A stretch of DNA of 64,000 nucleotides from Thermohalobaculum sp039815685 (GCA_039815685.1 JBCBYV010000023.1:1-64000); one strand, 5' to 3'; numbered from the stretch's first letter, positions 32,786 to 41,622 are shown. Numbers and translations: made by a program. Notes: a model not told the origin generated them from the sequence alone.

Positions 32786-33478
32786 ATGCAGCTCTTCGCG
32801 GGCCTCGGCAATCCGGGGCCGAAACACGCGCGTCAGCGGCACAACATCGGCTTTATGGCGCTCGATGCGATCGCCGAGCGTGAGGGCGCGCCGTCCTGGC
32901 GGAGCAAATTTCAGGGCGAGGTGACGGCGGTCCGCTTCGGCGGCGCAAAGGTCGTGCTGCTGAAGCCGATGACCTTCATGAACCTCTCCGGCCAGTCGGT
33001 GGGGGAGGCGGCGCGGTTCTACGGGATCGCGACGGAGGACGTGACGGTCTTTCATGATGAGCTGGACTTGGCACCCGGGCGGCTGCGCGTGAAGCGGGGC
33101 GGTGGGCATGCGGGGCATAACGGCCTTCGCTCCATCCACCAGCATCTCGGCGAGAGCTATCGGCGCGTCCGTCTCGGCATCGGTCATCCGGGGCACAAGG
33201 ACCGCGTGGCTGGCTATGTGCTGCACGACTTCGCCAAGGCCGAGGAAGAGTGGGTGCATCCGCTGATCGACGAGGTTGCGCGCGCGGCCGACAAGCTCGC
33301 TGAAGGGGACGATGCGGGATTCATGAACGCCGTGGCCGCCCGCCTGCAGCCCCCTAAGGCCGAGAAGGCGGGCACTAAGGCGCGGAAGGACCAGGTTGTT
33401 GCGAAGCCCGAGCAGCCGGCGGAGACGCCGCCTCTCTCGCCGTTCGAGCGGCTGCGGGGCTTGCTGACGAAGCGTTGA
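32786..33478 (+). CDS. pth: Peptidyl-tRNA hydrolase
   Basis: A 230-residue enzyme recycling peptidyl-tRNA. FAGLGNPGPKHARQRHNIGF contains the catalytic His; MTFMNLSGQSV, FHDELDLAPG and GGGHAGHNGLRS are diagnostic. The C-terminus is extended by about 40 lysine/proline-rich residues compared with E. coli Pth, common in this order. The usual rplY neighbour is not adjacent. Confidence 0.96.
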   Translation: MQLFAGLGNPGPKHARQRHNIGFMALDAIAEREGAPSWRSKFQGEVTAVRFGGAKVVLLKPMTFMNLSGQSVGEAARFYGIATEDVTVFHDELDLAPGRLRVKRGGGHAGHNGLRSIHQHLGESYRRVRLGIGHPGHKDRVAGYVLHDFAKAEEEWVHPLIDEVARAADKLAEGDDAGFMNAVAARLQPPKAEKAGTKARKDQVVAKPEQPAETPPLSPFERLRGLLTKR

Positions 33479-33664
33479 GGGCCGCACTCGCGGGATTCAA
33501 GCAAAATCTCCGCAAACGTGATGCCGGACACACCGCATAAATTACGGTGCTCCTATCTCATACAGGTGGCGGGATGGAATCGCCGGCCAGCAATCACCTG
33601 ACGCAGAGGTCAGGAACATTGCGGCGGCCGAAACGTTGTGATCCCGAACGAATAGGAGGCGAAG

Positions 33665-34114
33665 ATGTCTAGATTGATTGCCGCAAGCCTAGTCGTGAGC
33701 AGCCTCTTCGGGGCCGCACCCGCTATGGCTGGACCTGTGCTCGAAGGGGCGTGGACGTCCGACAGTGGCGCGGTCATCGCCTGCAACTCCTTTCGCTGCG
33801 ACAAGATTTTGCCCGGCAATGGCATGGTCATCGACACTTTCGACTACCGCCTGAAGGGCGACGCGCTCGAACTGCGCTCGCTCGCGAGTGGGCGGGTGCA
33901 TCACTATATCTTGAGCGCGGAGGCCGATGGCGCGATCACAGGGCGCTCGGCCATGGCCGATCCGCTGCGTCTCGAGCCCTTCAGGGGCGCGTTGCCATAC
34001 GAGAACTATGTGCCGTTCCCTGACGAGCGGGTGCTGTCGACCTTGATCGAGCTCGAGGCGGAGCCGCTCGACCCGAACTCGGCGGATGTGGATGCCATGA
34101 CGGCGGCGCGCTGA
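33665..34114 (+). CDS. Hypothetical secreted protein
   Basis: A 149-residue protein. Signal peptide (MSRLIAASLVVSSLFGAAPAMA), then VLEGAWTSDSGAVIACNSFRCDKI, shown here as GAWTSDSGAVIACNSFRC, with two Cys that could pair. The beginning is reminiscent of DUF2147-type secreted domains, but the rest does not match confidently. Single gene, 5' region of 186 bp containing an AT-rich stretch (GCATAAATTACGG) that may hold its promoter. Confidence 0.65.
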   Translation: MSRLIAASLVVSSLFGAAPAMAGPVLEGAWTSDSGAVIACNSFRCDKILPGNGMVIDTFDYRLKGDALELRSLASGRVHHYILSAEADGAITGRSAMADPLRLEPFRGALPYENYVPFPDERVLSTLIELEAEPLDPNSADVDAMTAAR

Positions 34115-34236
34115 AGAGAGATCCTTGCGGATGCACGACCGGGGGCGTGCCGACTTGACGGCGCGCCCCCGTTCATGTTCCGCACCCCGCGTCCCGGCCA
34201 ACTGGCGCGCCGGGCCTGGCCGGTCGGGAGGGGCGC

Positions 34237-35334
34237 ATGGGATTTCGCTGTGGCATCGTGGGGCTGCCGAATGTTGGCAAATCGACGCTCTTCAACGCGC
34301 TTACGCGCACGGCCGCAGCACAGGCGGCGAATTTCCCCTTCTGCACCATCGAGCCGAATGTGGGCGAGGTCTCGGTCCCCGATGCGCGCCTCTACACGCT
34401 TTCGGAAATGGCGAAGAGCCGGGAGACGATCCCCGCGCGCCTGACTTTCGTGGACATCGCGGGCCTCGTGAAGGGGGCGTCCAAGGGGGAGGGGCTCGGC
34501 AACCAGTTCCTCGCCAATATCCGCGAGGTGGACGCCATCGCCCATGTCCTCCGTTGCTTCGAGGACGATGACATCACCCATGTAGACGGTCGCGTTGATC
34601 CGCTGGCGGATATGGAGACGATCGAGACTGAGTTGATGCTGGCTGATCTCGAGAGCATCGAGCGGCGCCTCCAGAACCTCAGCCGTAAGGTGCGGGGCGG
34701 GGACAAGGAGGCGGTGGAGCAGCAGGTCTTGCTAGAGCGGGCCAGGGCCGCCCTCGATGACGGCAGGCCCGCGCGCACCGTCGAGATCGCCGCGGAGGAG
34801 GCGAAAGCCTGGCGCATGCTGCAGCTCATCAGCGCGAAGCCCGTCCTCTATGTCTGCAACGTCGATGAGGGGTCAGCGGCGGACGGCAACGCCCACTCGG
34901 CCAAGGTAGCCGAATGGGCGGCGAGTACGGGCGCGCACTCCGTCGTGATTTCCGCGCAGATCGAGGAAGAGATCGCGCAACTTGAGGACGCGGAGAGGGC
35001 CGAGTTCCTGGCCGATATGGGACTCGAGGAACCGGGTCTCGACCGCATGATCCGCGCGGGCTACGGGCTCCTGCGGCTCATCACCTATTTCACCGTCGGG
35101 CCGAAGGAGTCGCGGGCCTGGACTATCCCCTCCGGCACGCTCGCCCCGCAGGCGGCCGGTGTGATCCATGGCGATTTCGAGCGCGGTTTCATTCGGGCCG
35201 AGACCATCGCCTACGACGATTACGTGACCCATGGCGGGGAGCAGGGCGCAAAGGATGCGGGCCGGATGCGGGCGGAAGGCAAGGCCTATCGCGTGGCCGA
35301 TGGCGACGTTCTGCACTTCCTCTTCAACACCTGA
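34237..35334 (+). CDS. ychF: Redox-regulated ATPase/GTPase YchF
   Basis: A 365-residue Obg-family P-loop NTPase that prefers ATP and binds ribosomes. G1 GLPNVGKST, switch FVDIAGLVKGASKGEGLGNQ (quoted part), the NKxD position replaced by NVDE as in YchF, coiled-coil middle and a C-terminal TGS domain ending DVLHFLFNT. Full length. Confidence 0.97.
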   Translation: MGFRCGIVGLPNVGKSTLFNALTRTAAAQAANFPFCTIEPNVGEVSVPDARLYTLSEMAKSRETIPARLTFVDIAGLVKGASKGEGLGNQFLANIREVDAIAHVLRCFEDDDITHVDGRVDPLADMETIETELMLADLESIERRLQNLSRKVRGGDKEAVEQQVLLERARAALDDGRPARTVEIAAEEAKAWRMLQLISAKPVLYVCNVDEGSAADGNAHSAKVAEWAASTGAHSVVISAQIEEEIAQLEDAERAEFLADMGLEEPGLDRMIRAGYGLLRLITYFTVGPKESRAWTIPSGTLAPQAAGVIHGDFERGFIRAETIAYDDYVTHGGEQGAKDAGRMRAEGKAYRVADGDVLHFLFNT

Positions 35335-35488
35335 TCACACAACGTGTAGGAGAGTTTAGCCGCCATTGCGGCCAGCCTTGATTTCCGGATCCCGGCGTCG
35401 AAGCTGCGGTCGTCAACCCCCTCCAGGCGATACCGGCGGGCGAAGGTGGCGCTCGGTGCCAGCCCCCGCCAAGAACGGGAACAGAGCG

Positions 35489-36463
35489 ATGCGAGCGACC
35501 GCATGCATCGCGGCTACGGCCGCGCTCGTCTGCCTATCGGCCGATGGCGATGCACAAGACGCAGGCGTAGGCGGACCCGGTTTCGTCAGTCTGGCTGAGG
35601 TGCAGGGCGATGCGGCGCGTGTCTTGCCAGTCGCGCTTGGCCTCGACGTCTTGCAGGCCGATATCGCGAGCCGTGCCCGGCTCCGTCTGCACGGGGGGCT
35701 ACTGGCGGGGGTGGACGGCATCAGCATTTGGGGCGGGCCGCACGGCGCAGTGCTCGACTTCGACGATGCAGGCTTCGACGGCCGCTTTCTCGGCGGAGCA
35801 CTCGGGATCGATTTCGACATCGACACGAACTGGGTCGTCGGCCTTCGCATCGGCTTCGACGACACCAATCTTGATACGGCTATCGACGGCCTGCCGGGCA
35901 CGCTCGACAGCGGCAGCCTCTCGTTGAACTTCTATGCCGCCTGGCAGCCCTTCGAGAACTGGGTCATCGACGGGTTCGTCGGTGCAGCGCGCACGGAGTT
36001 CGACTTCAAGAACGGCGGCGTGACCGGCACGATCGATGCGGATCGGTTCACGAGCGGCCTGGGCGCGTCGGCGAACTACGGGTTTGGCGACTTCGAGATC
36101 AGCCCACGGCTCGAGGTGGCGATAGCCGTCGACAGTGCGGTGGGCTTTACTGATAGCGCTGGCGTCGAGGCGACGAACAGCCTGATCACCTATCTCCAAG
36201 CTGCGCTCGGCGGCGAGGTCGCCTATCCGCTGAGCTTCGGCAGCGTCCGCCTCACTCCGTGGTTCTCCGCCAGCGTCGTCGGCACCCTGGACGAGGTCGG
36301 TCGGGCGTCGCTGGTGGGCGACACGGTTTATGGGCGCTCCGGTGCAGGCATGCGGTTTCGTCAGGGGCGCTTCGCCGTGGATTTCGAAGGACGCGCAGCT
36401 GGCTTCGGCGGGCGCGACTTCAACGACTATCAGGGCCTGCTCCGCCTTTCGGTCGTGTTCTGA
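35489..36463 (+). CDS. Autotransporter-like outer-membrane beta-barrel protein
   Basis: A 324-residue secreted protein. Signal peptide (MRATACIAATAALVCLSADG), then a repeated glycine- and aromatic-rich strand pattern and a terminal ...LLRLSVVF aromatic end for outer-membrane insertion. It resembles stand-alone autotransporter/OmpA-like barrels (WQPFENWVIDGFVGAARTEF, FEISPRLEVAI). No passenger domain. Followed by tRNA-Gln. Confidence 0.72.
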   Translation: MRATACIAATAALVCLSADGDAQDAGVGGPGFVSLAEVQGDAARVLPVALGLDVLQADIASRARLRLHGGLLAGVDGISIWGGPHGAVLDFDDAGFDGRFLGGALGIDFDIDTNWVVGLRIGFDDTNLDTAIDGLPGTLDSGSLSLNFYAAWQPFENWVIDGFVGAARTEFDFKNGGVTGTIDADRFTSGLGASANYGFGDFEISPRLEVAIAVDSAVGFTDSAGVEATNSLITYLQAALGGEVAYPLSFGSVRLTPWFSASVVGTLDEVGRASLVGDTVYGRSGAGMRFRQGRFAVDFEGRAAGFGGRDFNDYQGLLRLSVVF

Positions 36464-36490
36464 GCGCCTCGGTGCCGATCACAGGACGCC

Positions 36491-36520
36491 TTGACAGGAA
36501 CGGTGCCCGTTCTCTATCTC
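36491..36520 (+). promoter_or_regulatory. Sigma-70 promoter of tRNA-Gln
   Basis: A consensus TTGACA, 18-nt spacer and TATCTC place a start about 20 nt upstream of the tRNA. Confidence 0.65.
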
Positions 36521-36547
36521 CCGCCCACGCCGCGCAGATCGGCCGCT

Positions 36548-36621
36548 TGGGGAATAGTTTAACGGTAGAACAGCGGACTCTGACTCCGTCAGTCCTGGTT
36601 CGAATCCAGGTTCCCCAGCCA
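36548..36621 (+). tRNA. tRNA-Gln (anticodon CTG)
   Basis: 74 nt with encoded CCA. The acceptor stem is TGGGGAA/TTCCCCA with discriminator G. D-arm TAGTTTAACGGTA, anticodon loop in GGACTCTGACTCC giving CTG at 34-36, and T-arm GGTTCGAATCC. It sits next to the yeeE-sox region, but no integrase or 3'-end duplication is seen. Confidence 0.97.
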
Positions 36622-36768
36622 GAAACGCCGACGAGCGATGCGATTTCCCGATAACGGTGGCCGAACCCGCTTATGGCCCGGTCGCATGTTCCGTATCGGC
36701 AGGAATGGAAGCGGCGACGTTCGCCGAAACCTCGACTGTCGTTGTGATCGAGCGCTCGGTATCGGCAT

Positions 36769-37818
36769 CTATCGGGCGCTTGGCAGGCCCTCCACGAGGA
36801 GGAAGAGGCCGAAGCGGGCGCCGGCGATGATCGAGAGAACGACGACCGGTGCGCCGGGGCTGAGGACAGAAAGTGCCGAGAAGCCCTGGCCGACTGTGCA
36901 GCCGAGCGCCAAGACGCCGCCGCAGCCCATCATCACCGCGCCGAGCATCTGGCGGCGAAGCTCTCGGGCGTCGTCGCATGCCTCCCAATGAAATTCCCGG
37001 CGCCAGAGCGACCCCGCGCTCGCGCCGAGCACCACGCCGATGACGGAGGCGACCGCGAAACCTGGTACCGTGCCGATCGGGTTCAGCATCACGTAGAGCA
37101 GCGCTTCGCCGAGGGGCTGGGAGAAGGAGACGGATTCGAGCGGGACGACGTCGAACCCCGTGCTCCCGGCATAGCTCGTCGCGATCCAGGCGAAGGGGAT
37201 GACGAGACCCACCATGGTGCCGATGGCGATCCCCTGTCGGCTGAGCCTGCTGCCACCCCAGTAGAGCGCTGCGACCGCGAGCCCCAAGCCGGCGGTCATG
37301 CCGATCAGCCAGGGTGGAAGGCCCATGAGGCCGCCGACAGTCTCGCTGAGGCTGATCCCGGGCTGAGGTGCGATCTCGGCCACGCCCGCGCGCAGGCCCG
37401 ACAGCGGGCCGTTCAGCGTCGCGTAGGCGGCGAGGCCCACCACGACGATCATCAGGAAGGAACGGAGGTCTCCGCCGCCGACACGGGCCAAGGCGCCGAA
37501 CCCGCAGGTGCCGACAAGGGCCATGCCGAGGCCGAAGATCAGACCGCCCAGAACGGCGCCGACAGGCGACCAGCCTATGCGGGCATAGAGTGTTTCCGCC
37601 GGATCGAAGAGCCCGGCCGCCGCGGCGAGCGTCGTGCCGATGATCGCCGTGGCCGCCGCCAGCATGACCATGCGCAGGCGACTGAGGTCGTGGCCGTAGG
37701 CCGCATCCTCGATCGAGCCCATCATGCAGAAGCGCCCGAGCCGAGCCGCGAGCCCGAGCACCACGCCAGCAGCCAGTCCGGCTATGCTGGCGATCAGCGC
37801 CCCATCGCTATCGATCAT
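36769..37818 (-). CDS. YeeE/YedE-family thiosulfate/sulfur transporter
   Basis: A 349-residue inner-membrane protein with 9-10 hydrophobic segments. The family's sulfur-relay cysteines are present in GRFCMMGSIED, LVGTCGFGAL and LALGCTVGQG. YeeE homologues import thiosulfate; relatives next to sox genes (PmpA/B) move sulfur compounds. It is last in the leftward soxS-GlcG-soxR-yeeE unit, so uptake is probably co-regulated with oxidation. Confidence 0.92.
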   Translation of the reverse strand: MIDSDGALIASIAGLAAGVVLGLAARLGRFCMMGSIEDAAYGHDLSRLRMVMLAAATAIIGTTLAAAAGLFDPAETLYARIGWSPVGAVLGGLIFGLGMALVGTCGFGALARVGGGDLRSFLMIVVVGLAAYATLNGPLSGLRAGVAEIAPQPGISLSETVGGLMGLPPWLIGMTAGLGLAVAALYWGGSRLSRQGIAIGTMVGLVIPFAWIATSYAGSTGFDVVPLESVSFSQPLGEALLYVMLNPIGTVPGFAVASVIGVVLGASAGSLWRREFHWEACDDARELRRQMLGAVMMGCGGVLALGCTVGQGFSALSVLSPGAPVVVLSIIAGARFGLFLLVEGLPSAR

Positions 37819-37883
37819 GGGCGCACCTCCCGTGTTTTTCCCAAGCTTAGGGAGGTTGCGCGCTTGATTGCAACTGTTGCGGA

Positions 37884-38237
37884 TCAGCCGTCGGGGACGC
37901 TGCCCGGATCGTTACAAAACATGTCATAGACGATGCCTATGATGCGTTCGGCTCGGCCATCGGCGAGGCGGTAGTAGATCGCCTTGCCCTCTCGGCGGCT
38001 CTCGACCAGCCCCTCCAGTCGGAGGCGGGCGAGTTGTTGACTGACGGCGGCCTGGCGTTGGGAGAGCAGCCGCTCGAGTTCGGTGACCGAACGCTCTCCC
38101 TGGGCTAGGTGGCACAAAATCATGAGCCGACCCTCATGGGCGAGCGCCTTGAGGAAGTCGGCTGCTTGGCGCGCATTCTCCATCATGCGCGCCATCTCGG
38201 CCTCTTCGAGACCATCGCTGATTACTGGCAGTGCCAT
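37884..38237 (-). CDS. soxR: ArsR-type sulfur-responsive repressor SoxR/SqrR
   Basis: A 117-residue winged-helix regulator. The HTH is SVTELERLLSQRQAAVSQQLARL, quoted as LLSQRQAAVSQQLARL. Cys42 (ILCHLAQ) and Cys108 (YDMFCND) match the pair that forms a polysulfide bridge in SqrR (Cys41/Cys107 in Rhodobacter capsulatus). In Pseudaminobacter the homologous SoxR represses sox genes at the soxS-soxV and soxW-soxX intergenic sites. This is not the MerR-type redox SoxR. Confidence 0.93.
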   Translation of the reverse strand: MALPVISDGLEEAEMARMMENARQAADFLKALAHEGRLMILCHLAQGERSVTELERLLSQRQAAVSQQLARLRLEGLVESRREGKAIYYRLADGRAERIIGIVYDMFCNDPGSVPDG

Positions 38238-38254
38238 GGAACCAGTGCTCCCGC

Positions 38255-38770
38255 TCAGAACTCCAGAAGCTCTGAAATAGCCTCAATTCCCGCACGTGCA
38301 CACTCATCATCTATCGAAGGCTCGGGTGCACCCGAAACGCCTATGCCGCCCACGATGGAGCCGGCCGACATCACCGGCAGGCCGCCACCGAGAAAGAGCG
38401 CGCCGGGGATACCGCGGATGGCGCCGTCGAGTGTCCCGTCGACGATCATCGTGTCGAGTTCGAGCGTCTCGCCACGGAAGCTGACGGCGGTCCAGGCCTT
38501 CGCGGTGGCGGTCGGCACGGTGTGGGGGCCGGCGAAACGGTCGCGGATGACGACTTGCGGCTGGCCGAAGCGGTCGAGCACGGCGACCGCGATCTGGTAG
38601 CCCTCCTGACGGCAGGCGGCGAGCGTCGCCTGCGCAAGGCTGACGGCGGTATTGGGGGTCATGACCTCGAAGGTGGCCAGCGCCTCCGCTTCATCGGCGG
38701 TGGCCGGAGCGGCCGGGAGGGTGAGCATTGCCGCCGCGAAGACGGCGCGTCTGAGGCCTGGTCTGGACAT
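38255..38770 (-). CDS. GlcG/HbpS-family heme-binding-like protein, exported
   Basis: A 171-residue protein with signal peptide (RRAVFAAAMLTLPAAPATA) and a GlcG/HbpS (DUF336) domain: TLAACRQEGYQIAVAVLDRFGQPQ (in part), FLGGGLPVMSAGSIVGGIGVSGA. Secreted HbpS of Streptomyces senses heme and redox with a kinase. Here it lies between soxS and soxR, so a role in sulfur or redox signalling in the periplasm is plausible but inferred. The ATG at 38770 follows GAGGAG; a GTG at 38779 is less likely. Confidence 0.87.
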   Translation of the reverse strand: MSRPGLRRAVFAAAMLTLPAAPATADEAEALATFEVMTPNTAVSLAQATLAACRQEGYQIAVAVLDRFGQPQVVIRDRFAGPHTVPTATAKAWTAVSFRGETLELDTMIVDGTLDGAIRGIPGALFLGGGLPVMSAGSIVGGIGVSGAPEPSIDDECARAGIEAISELLEF

Positions 38771-38782
38771 GGCGTTCACTCC

Positions 38783-39142
38783 TCATTCGTCCTTCGCCCG
38801 GGCATCGGCGAGCAGGCGGTTGAGCATCGGGTAGAAGAAGTCCTCCCCGGCATAGCCCTCGAGCCGACCCACTTCCTGCCCGTCCTTCAGAAGCACGAAG
38901 GTCGGGGTGAAATGAGCGCGGCGATCGAGGGTGATCCCGTCGGGCAGCGGATTGTGGATGCTGGCGCGGCGAAGCGGTGCCTGTGCGCCCTCCTCCGTCA
39001 GATGATAGGCGCCGCCGATCTCCTCCTCCCAGAGCTCACACCACTCGCAGGCGGGCTGATCCAGCATGAGCAAAGCCATCTCCGCCCGCCCGGGGAGCGC
39101 AGCGAAAAGGAGGAGTGCGATAGCGAGGATGCCGTGTCGCAT
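38783..39142 (-). CDS. soxS: Periplasmic thioredoxin SoxS
   Basis: A 119-residue thioredoxin-like protein with signal peptide (MRHGILAIALLLFAALPGRA) and a CxxC site in QPACEWCELWEEEIGG. It ends with FTPTFVLLKDGQEVGRLEGY, containing the cis-Pro. In Paracoccus SoxS keeps SoxYZ in its reactive thiol state. It is divergent from soxV across 81 bp. Confidence 0.9.
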   Translation of the reverse strand: MRHGILAIALLLFAALPGRAEMALLMLDQPACEWCELWEEEIGGAYHLTEEGAQAPLRRASIHNPLPDGITLDRRAHFTPTFVLLKDGQEVGRLEGYAGEDFFYPMLNRLLADARAKDE

Positions 39143-39223
39143 GAGCCCAATTGACCGCTTCGGTACCTTAGACATATCATTTACTGAATATATGAATATG
39201 ACAAGCCTCAGGATGGAACGGCC
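39143..39223. promoter_or_regulatory. Divergent soxS/soxV promoter-operator region
   Basis: 81 bp between start codons. 39171-39200 is strikingly AT-rich and contains two direct repeats TGAATAT (39185-39191 and 39193-39199) plus CATAT/ATATG arms. This corresponds to the 'sv' operator bound by SoxR in Pseudaminobacter. The exact binding site is inferred. Confidence 0.6.
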
Positions 39224-39955
39224 ATGGACTTCGATATCGGCCACGCTGGTGCGGCGCTGGCGGGGCTCATGTCCTTCGCCTCGCCCTGCGTGCTGCCGAT
39301 CGTCCCGCCCTATCTCTGCTTCCTCGCGGGCATGAGCTTAGACGAGTTGCGGGGTGACGGGGAGCGACGGCCCGGGGCCGATCGGCGCGTGGTGCTTGCC
39401 GCTTTATTCTTCGCGCTCGGCTTCGCGACGGTGTTCGTCGCTTTGGGTGCGACGGCCAGCAGCATCGGGCAGGCCGTGAGCCGGCACTTCGACACCCTCC
39501 GCTGGATCGCGGGCGGCGTCATTCTGTTGATGGGGCTCCATTTTCTCGGCATCCTGCGCATCCCGCTGCTCTATCGTCAGGCGCGGATGGAGGTGGAAGA
39601 GCGACCTGCTACGCTGTGGGGCTCATACCTCGTGGGTCTTGCCTTCGGCTTCGGCTGGACACCCTGCGTGGGCCCCGTGCTCGCTGCGATCCTGTTCACC
39701 GCTGCGGGGCGAGAGACGGCGGTAGACGGCGCCCTTCTGCTCGGCGCCTATGCGGCGGGCATGGGGCTGCCCTTCGTGCTCGCCGCGGGTTTCGTGCGCC
39801 CCTTCATGGCGCTGATGCGCCGGGCACAGCGGTATCTCAGACATGTCGAGCGCGCGATGGGCGGGGTGCTTGCGCTGACCGGCGTGCTCTTCATGACCAA
39901 CAGCATCGCCGACATCGCCGCCTGGATGCTCAACTACGTACCCGCGATGGGTTGA
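39224..39955 (+). CDS. soxV: CcdA-type thiol:disulfide transporter SoxV
   Basis: A 243-residue inner-membrane protein with six hydrophobic segments. The CcdA cysteines lie in FASPCVLPIVPPYL and GWTPCVGPVLAAIL. It passes electrons from cytoplasmic thioredoxin to periplasmic SoxW/SoxS, needed for sulfur oxidation in Paracoccus. soxW follows 17 bp downstream. Confidence 0.95.
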   Translation: MDFDIGHAGAALAGLMSFASPCVLPIVPPYLCFLAGMSLDELRGDGERRPGADRRVVLAALFFALGFATVFVALGATASSIGQAVSRHFDTLRWIAGGVILLMGLHFLGILRIPLLYRQARMEVEERPATLWGSYLVGLAFGFGWTPCVGPVLAAILFTAAGRETAVDGALLLGAYAAGMGLPFVLAAGFVRPFMALMRRAQRYLRHVERAMGGVLALTGVLFMTNSIADIAAWMLNYVPAMG

Positions 39956-39972
39956 CCAAAGAGGAGATCGCC

Positions 39973-40554
39973 ATGCTCGCCCGTGCCCTAGCTACCGTCT
40001 GCCTGATCGTCACCCTAACGCTGCCAGGCGCAGCGCCCGCCGAGCCGGCGCCCGGCGCGTTGCATCACCAGGATTGGTTCGCCGTCACCTTCAAGGACAT
40101 GCGCGAGGATCTGGAGACTGCGGCCGACGAGGGAAAGCGTCTTGCCGTCATCATCGAGCAGCACGGCTGCATCTACTGCCGCAAGCTGCACGAAGAGGTG
40201 CTCTCCGACCCGGAGGTGGCCGAGTACATCACCGAGAACTTCGTGGTCGTGCAGCTCAACATGTTCGGCGACGAAGAGGTGACCGATCTCGACGGCGAGG
40301 TGATGACCGAACGGGAGGCCGTGCGTCGCTGGGCCGTTGCCTTCACCCCGACGGTCCTGTTCCTGCCGGAAGATGCGGCCGAGGACGCGACCGTCTCGGA
40401 CGCCGCGGTCGAGAAGATGCCGGGTGCCTTCGGCAAGTGGACTACGCTCGACATGTTCCGCTGGGTTCGCGTCAAGGGCTACGAAGGCGACGAGCACTTC
40501 CAGAAGTTCCATGCGCGCAACATCGAGAAGCTGCGCGCAGAGGGACGCCTCTGA
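39973..40554 (+). CDS. soxW: Thioredoxin SoxW
   Basis: A 193-residue periplasmic thioredoxin-like protein. Signal peptide to about APAEP, then EQHGCIYCRKLHEEVL with the CxxC site and FTPTVLFLP with cis-Pro. It is reduced by SoxV. GAGGAG precedes the ATG at 39973. Confidence 0.93.
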   Translation: MLARALATVCLIVTLTLPGAAPAEPAPGALHHQDWFAVTFKDMREDLETAADEGKRLAVIIEQHGCIYCRKLHEEVLSDPEVAEYITENFVVVQLNMFGDEEVTDLDGEVMTEREAVRRWAVAFTPTVLFLPEDAAEDATVSDAAVEKMPGAFGKWTTLDMFRWVRVKGYEGDEHFQKFHARNIEKLRAEGRL

Positions 40555-40690
40555 CGGAACAGTCGCACCGCTTGGCTCGTTCGGGCGGCGCGATCCGTTT
40601 TACATGCTAAGATTTGAATTTGATGTTGCGTCTCGTCCCGCTCTTTGGCACGCTCCGTCTCAAAGAAGAAGACTCACTGGGAGATACGCC
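40555..40690 (+). promoter_or_regulatory. soxW-soxX intergenic promoter/operator
   Basis: 136 bp, with an AT-rich patch GATTTGAATTTGATGTTG at 40611-40628 standing out from the GC-rich surroundings. It corresponds to the 'wx' site controlled by SoxR in related organisms and should drive the soxXYZABCDEF unit. It shares TGAAT with the soxS/soxV repeats. Confidence 0.5.
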
Positions 40691-41146
40691 ATGATCGGGG
40701 CTCGCACCCTGGCTCTAGCTTTCGTCTTCGCCTCTGGGACCGCTCTCGCTGAGATGGCACCGTCGGAGGTCGTGATCGCGGACGGTGCGGTCGCAACATC
40801 GCTCACAGGCAAGCCGGGGGACCCTGCAAGTGGCCGTGCAACATTCGCCGGTCGCAAGCTCGGCAACTGTCTTGCGTGCCATCAGAACGCGGATCTCGAG
40901 GATGAGGAGCTCTTCCATGGTGAGGTGGGCCCGCCGCTGGACGGTGTTGCGGATCGCTGGAGCGAGGCGGAACTGCGCGCCATCGTGATCAACTCGAAGG
41001 AAGTCTTCGGCGATCACACGATCATGCCGGCCTTCTACCGCGATACAGGCTTCAACCGCCCGCTCGAGGACTTCGATGGCAAGACGATCCTGACTGCGCA
41101 ACAGGTTGAGGACCTCGTCGCCTACCTGCAAACTCTCAAAGAATGA
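40691..41146 (+). CDS. soxX: Sulfur oxidation cytochrome c SoxX
   Basis: A 151-residue periplasmic monoheme cytochrome. Signal peptide (ALAFVFASGTALAE), heme site CLACH in GRKLGNCLACHQ, and GEVGPPLDGVADRW. The Met in MPAFYRDTGF is the likely axial ligand. With SoxA it forms SoxXA, which attaches thiosulfate to the SoxY cysteine. Confidence 0.96.
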   Translation: MIGARTLALAFVFASGTALAEMAPSEVVIADGAVATSLTGKPGDPASGRATFAGRKLGNCLACHQNADLEDEELFHGEVGPPLDGVADRWSEAELRAIVINSKEVFGDHTIMPAFYRDTGFNRPLEDFDGKTILTAQQVEDLVAYLQTLKE

Positions 41147-41199
41147 CCGGGCGCATGCCCGACCCCGGAAAAGCGGGCCCACGGCCCATGGGAGGAAAA

Positions 41200-41622
41200 A
41201 TGGACGTTTCCCGTCGCACGTTTTGCCAGCTCGGTGCTGCCGCGCTGGCCTTCGCTCCGACACTGCCGGCGCTTGCAAGCGCTGATCCGGTGCAGGAGGC
41301 GATCGATGCATTTACCGGCGGCGCGACGCCCGGCGATGGCGGCATCGAGCTTACGACGCCCGAGATCGCCGAGAACGGCAACACGGTCCCCGTTGAGGTC
41401 TCGGCCGAAGGTGCCGCTGCAATCATGCTGCTCGCAGCGGGCAACCCGAACCCGGGTGTGGCGACGTTCAACTTCGGCAAGCTCGCACCCAACCGCTCGG
41501 CCTCGACGCGCATTCGCCTGGCCCAGACCCAGGACGTGATCGCCGTCGCCAAGCTCGAGAACGGCGAGTTCACGATGGTCAGGCGCACCGTGAAGGTGAC
41601 GATCGGCGGCTGCGGCGGCTGA
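41200..41622 (+). CDS. soxY: Sulfur carrier SoxY
   Basis: A 140-residue periplasmic carrier. Tat signal SRRTFCQLGAAALAF and a C-terminal swinging arm ending VTIGGCGG, whose Cys carries the sulfur substrate. It is exported with SoxZ as a heterodimer. The ATG at 41200 follows GGGAGGAAAA. Confidence 0.97.
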   Translation: MDVSRRTFCQLGAAALAFAPTLPALASADPVQEAIDAFTGGATPGDGGIELTTPEIAENGNTVPVEVSAEGAAAIMLLAAGNPNPGVATFNFGKLAPNRSASTRIRLAQTQDVIAVAKLENGEFTMVRRTVKVTIGGCGG

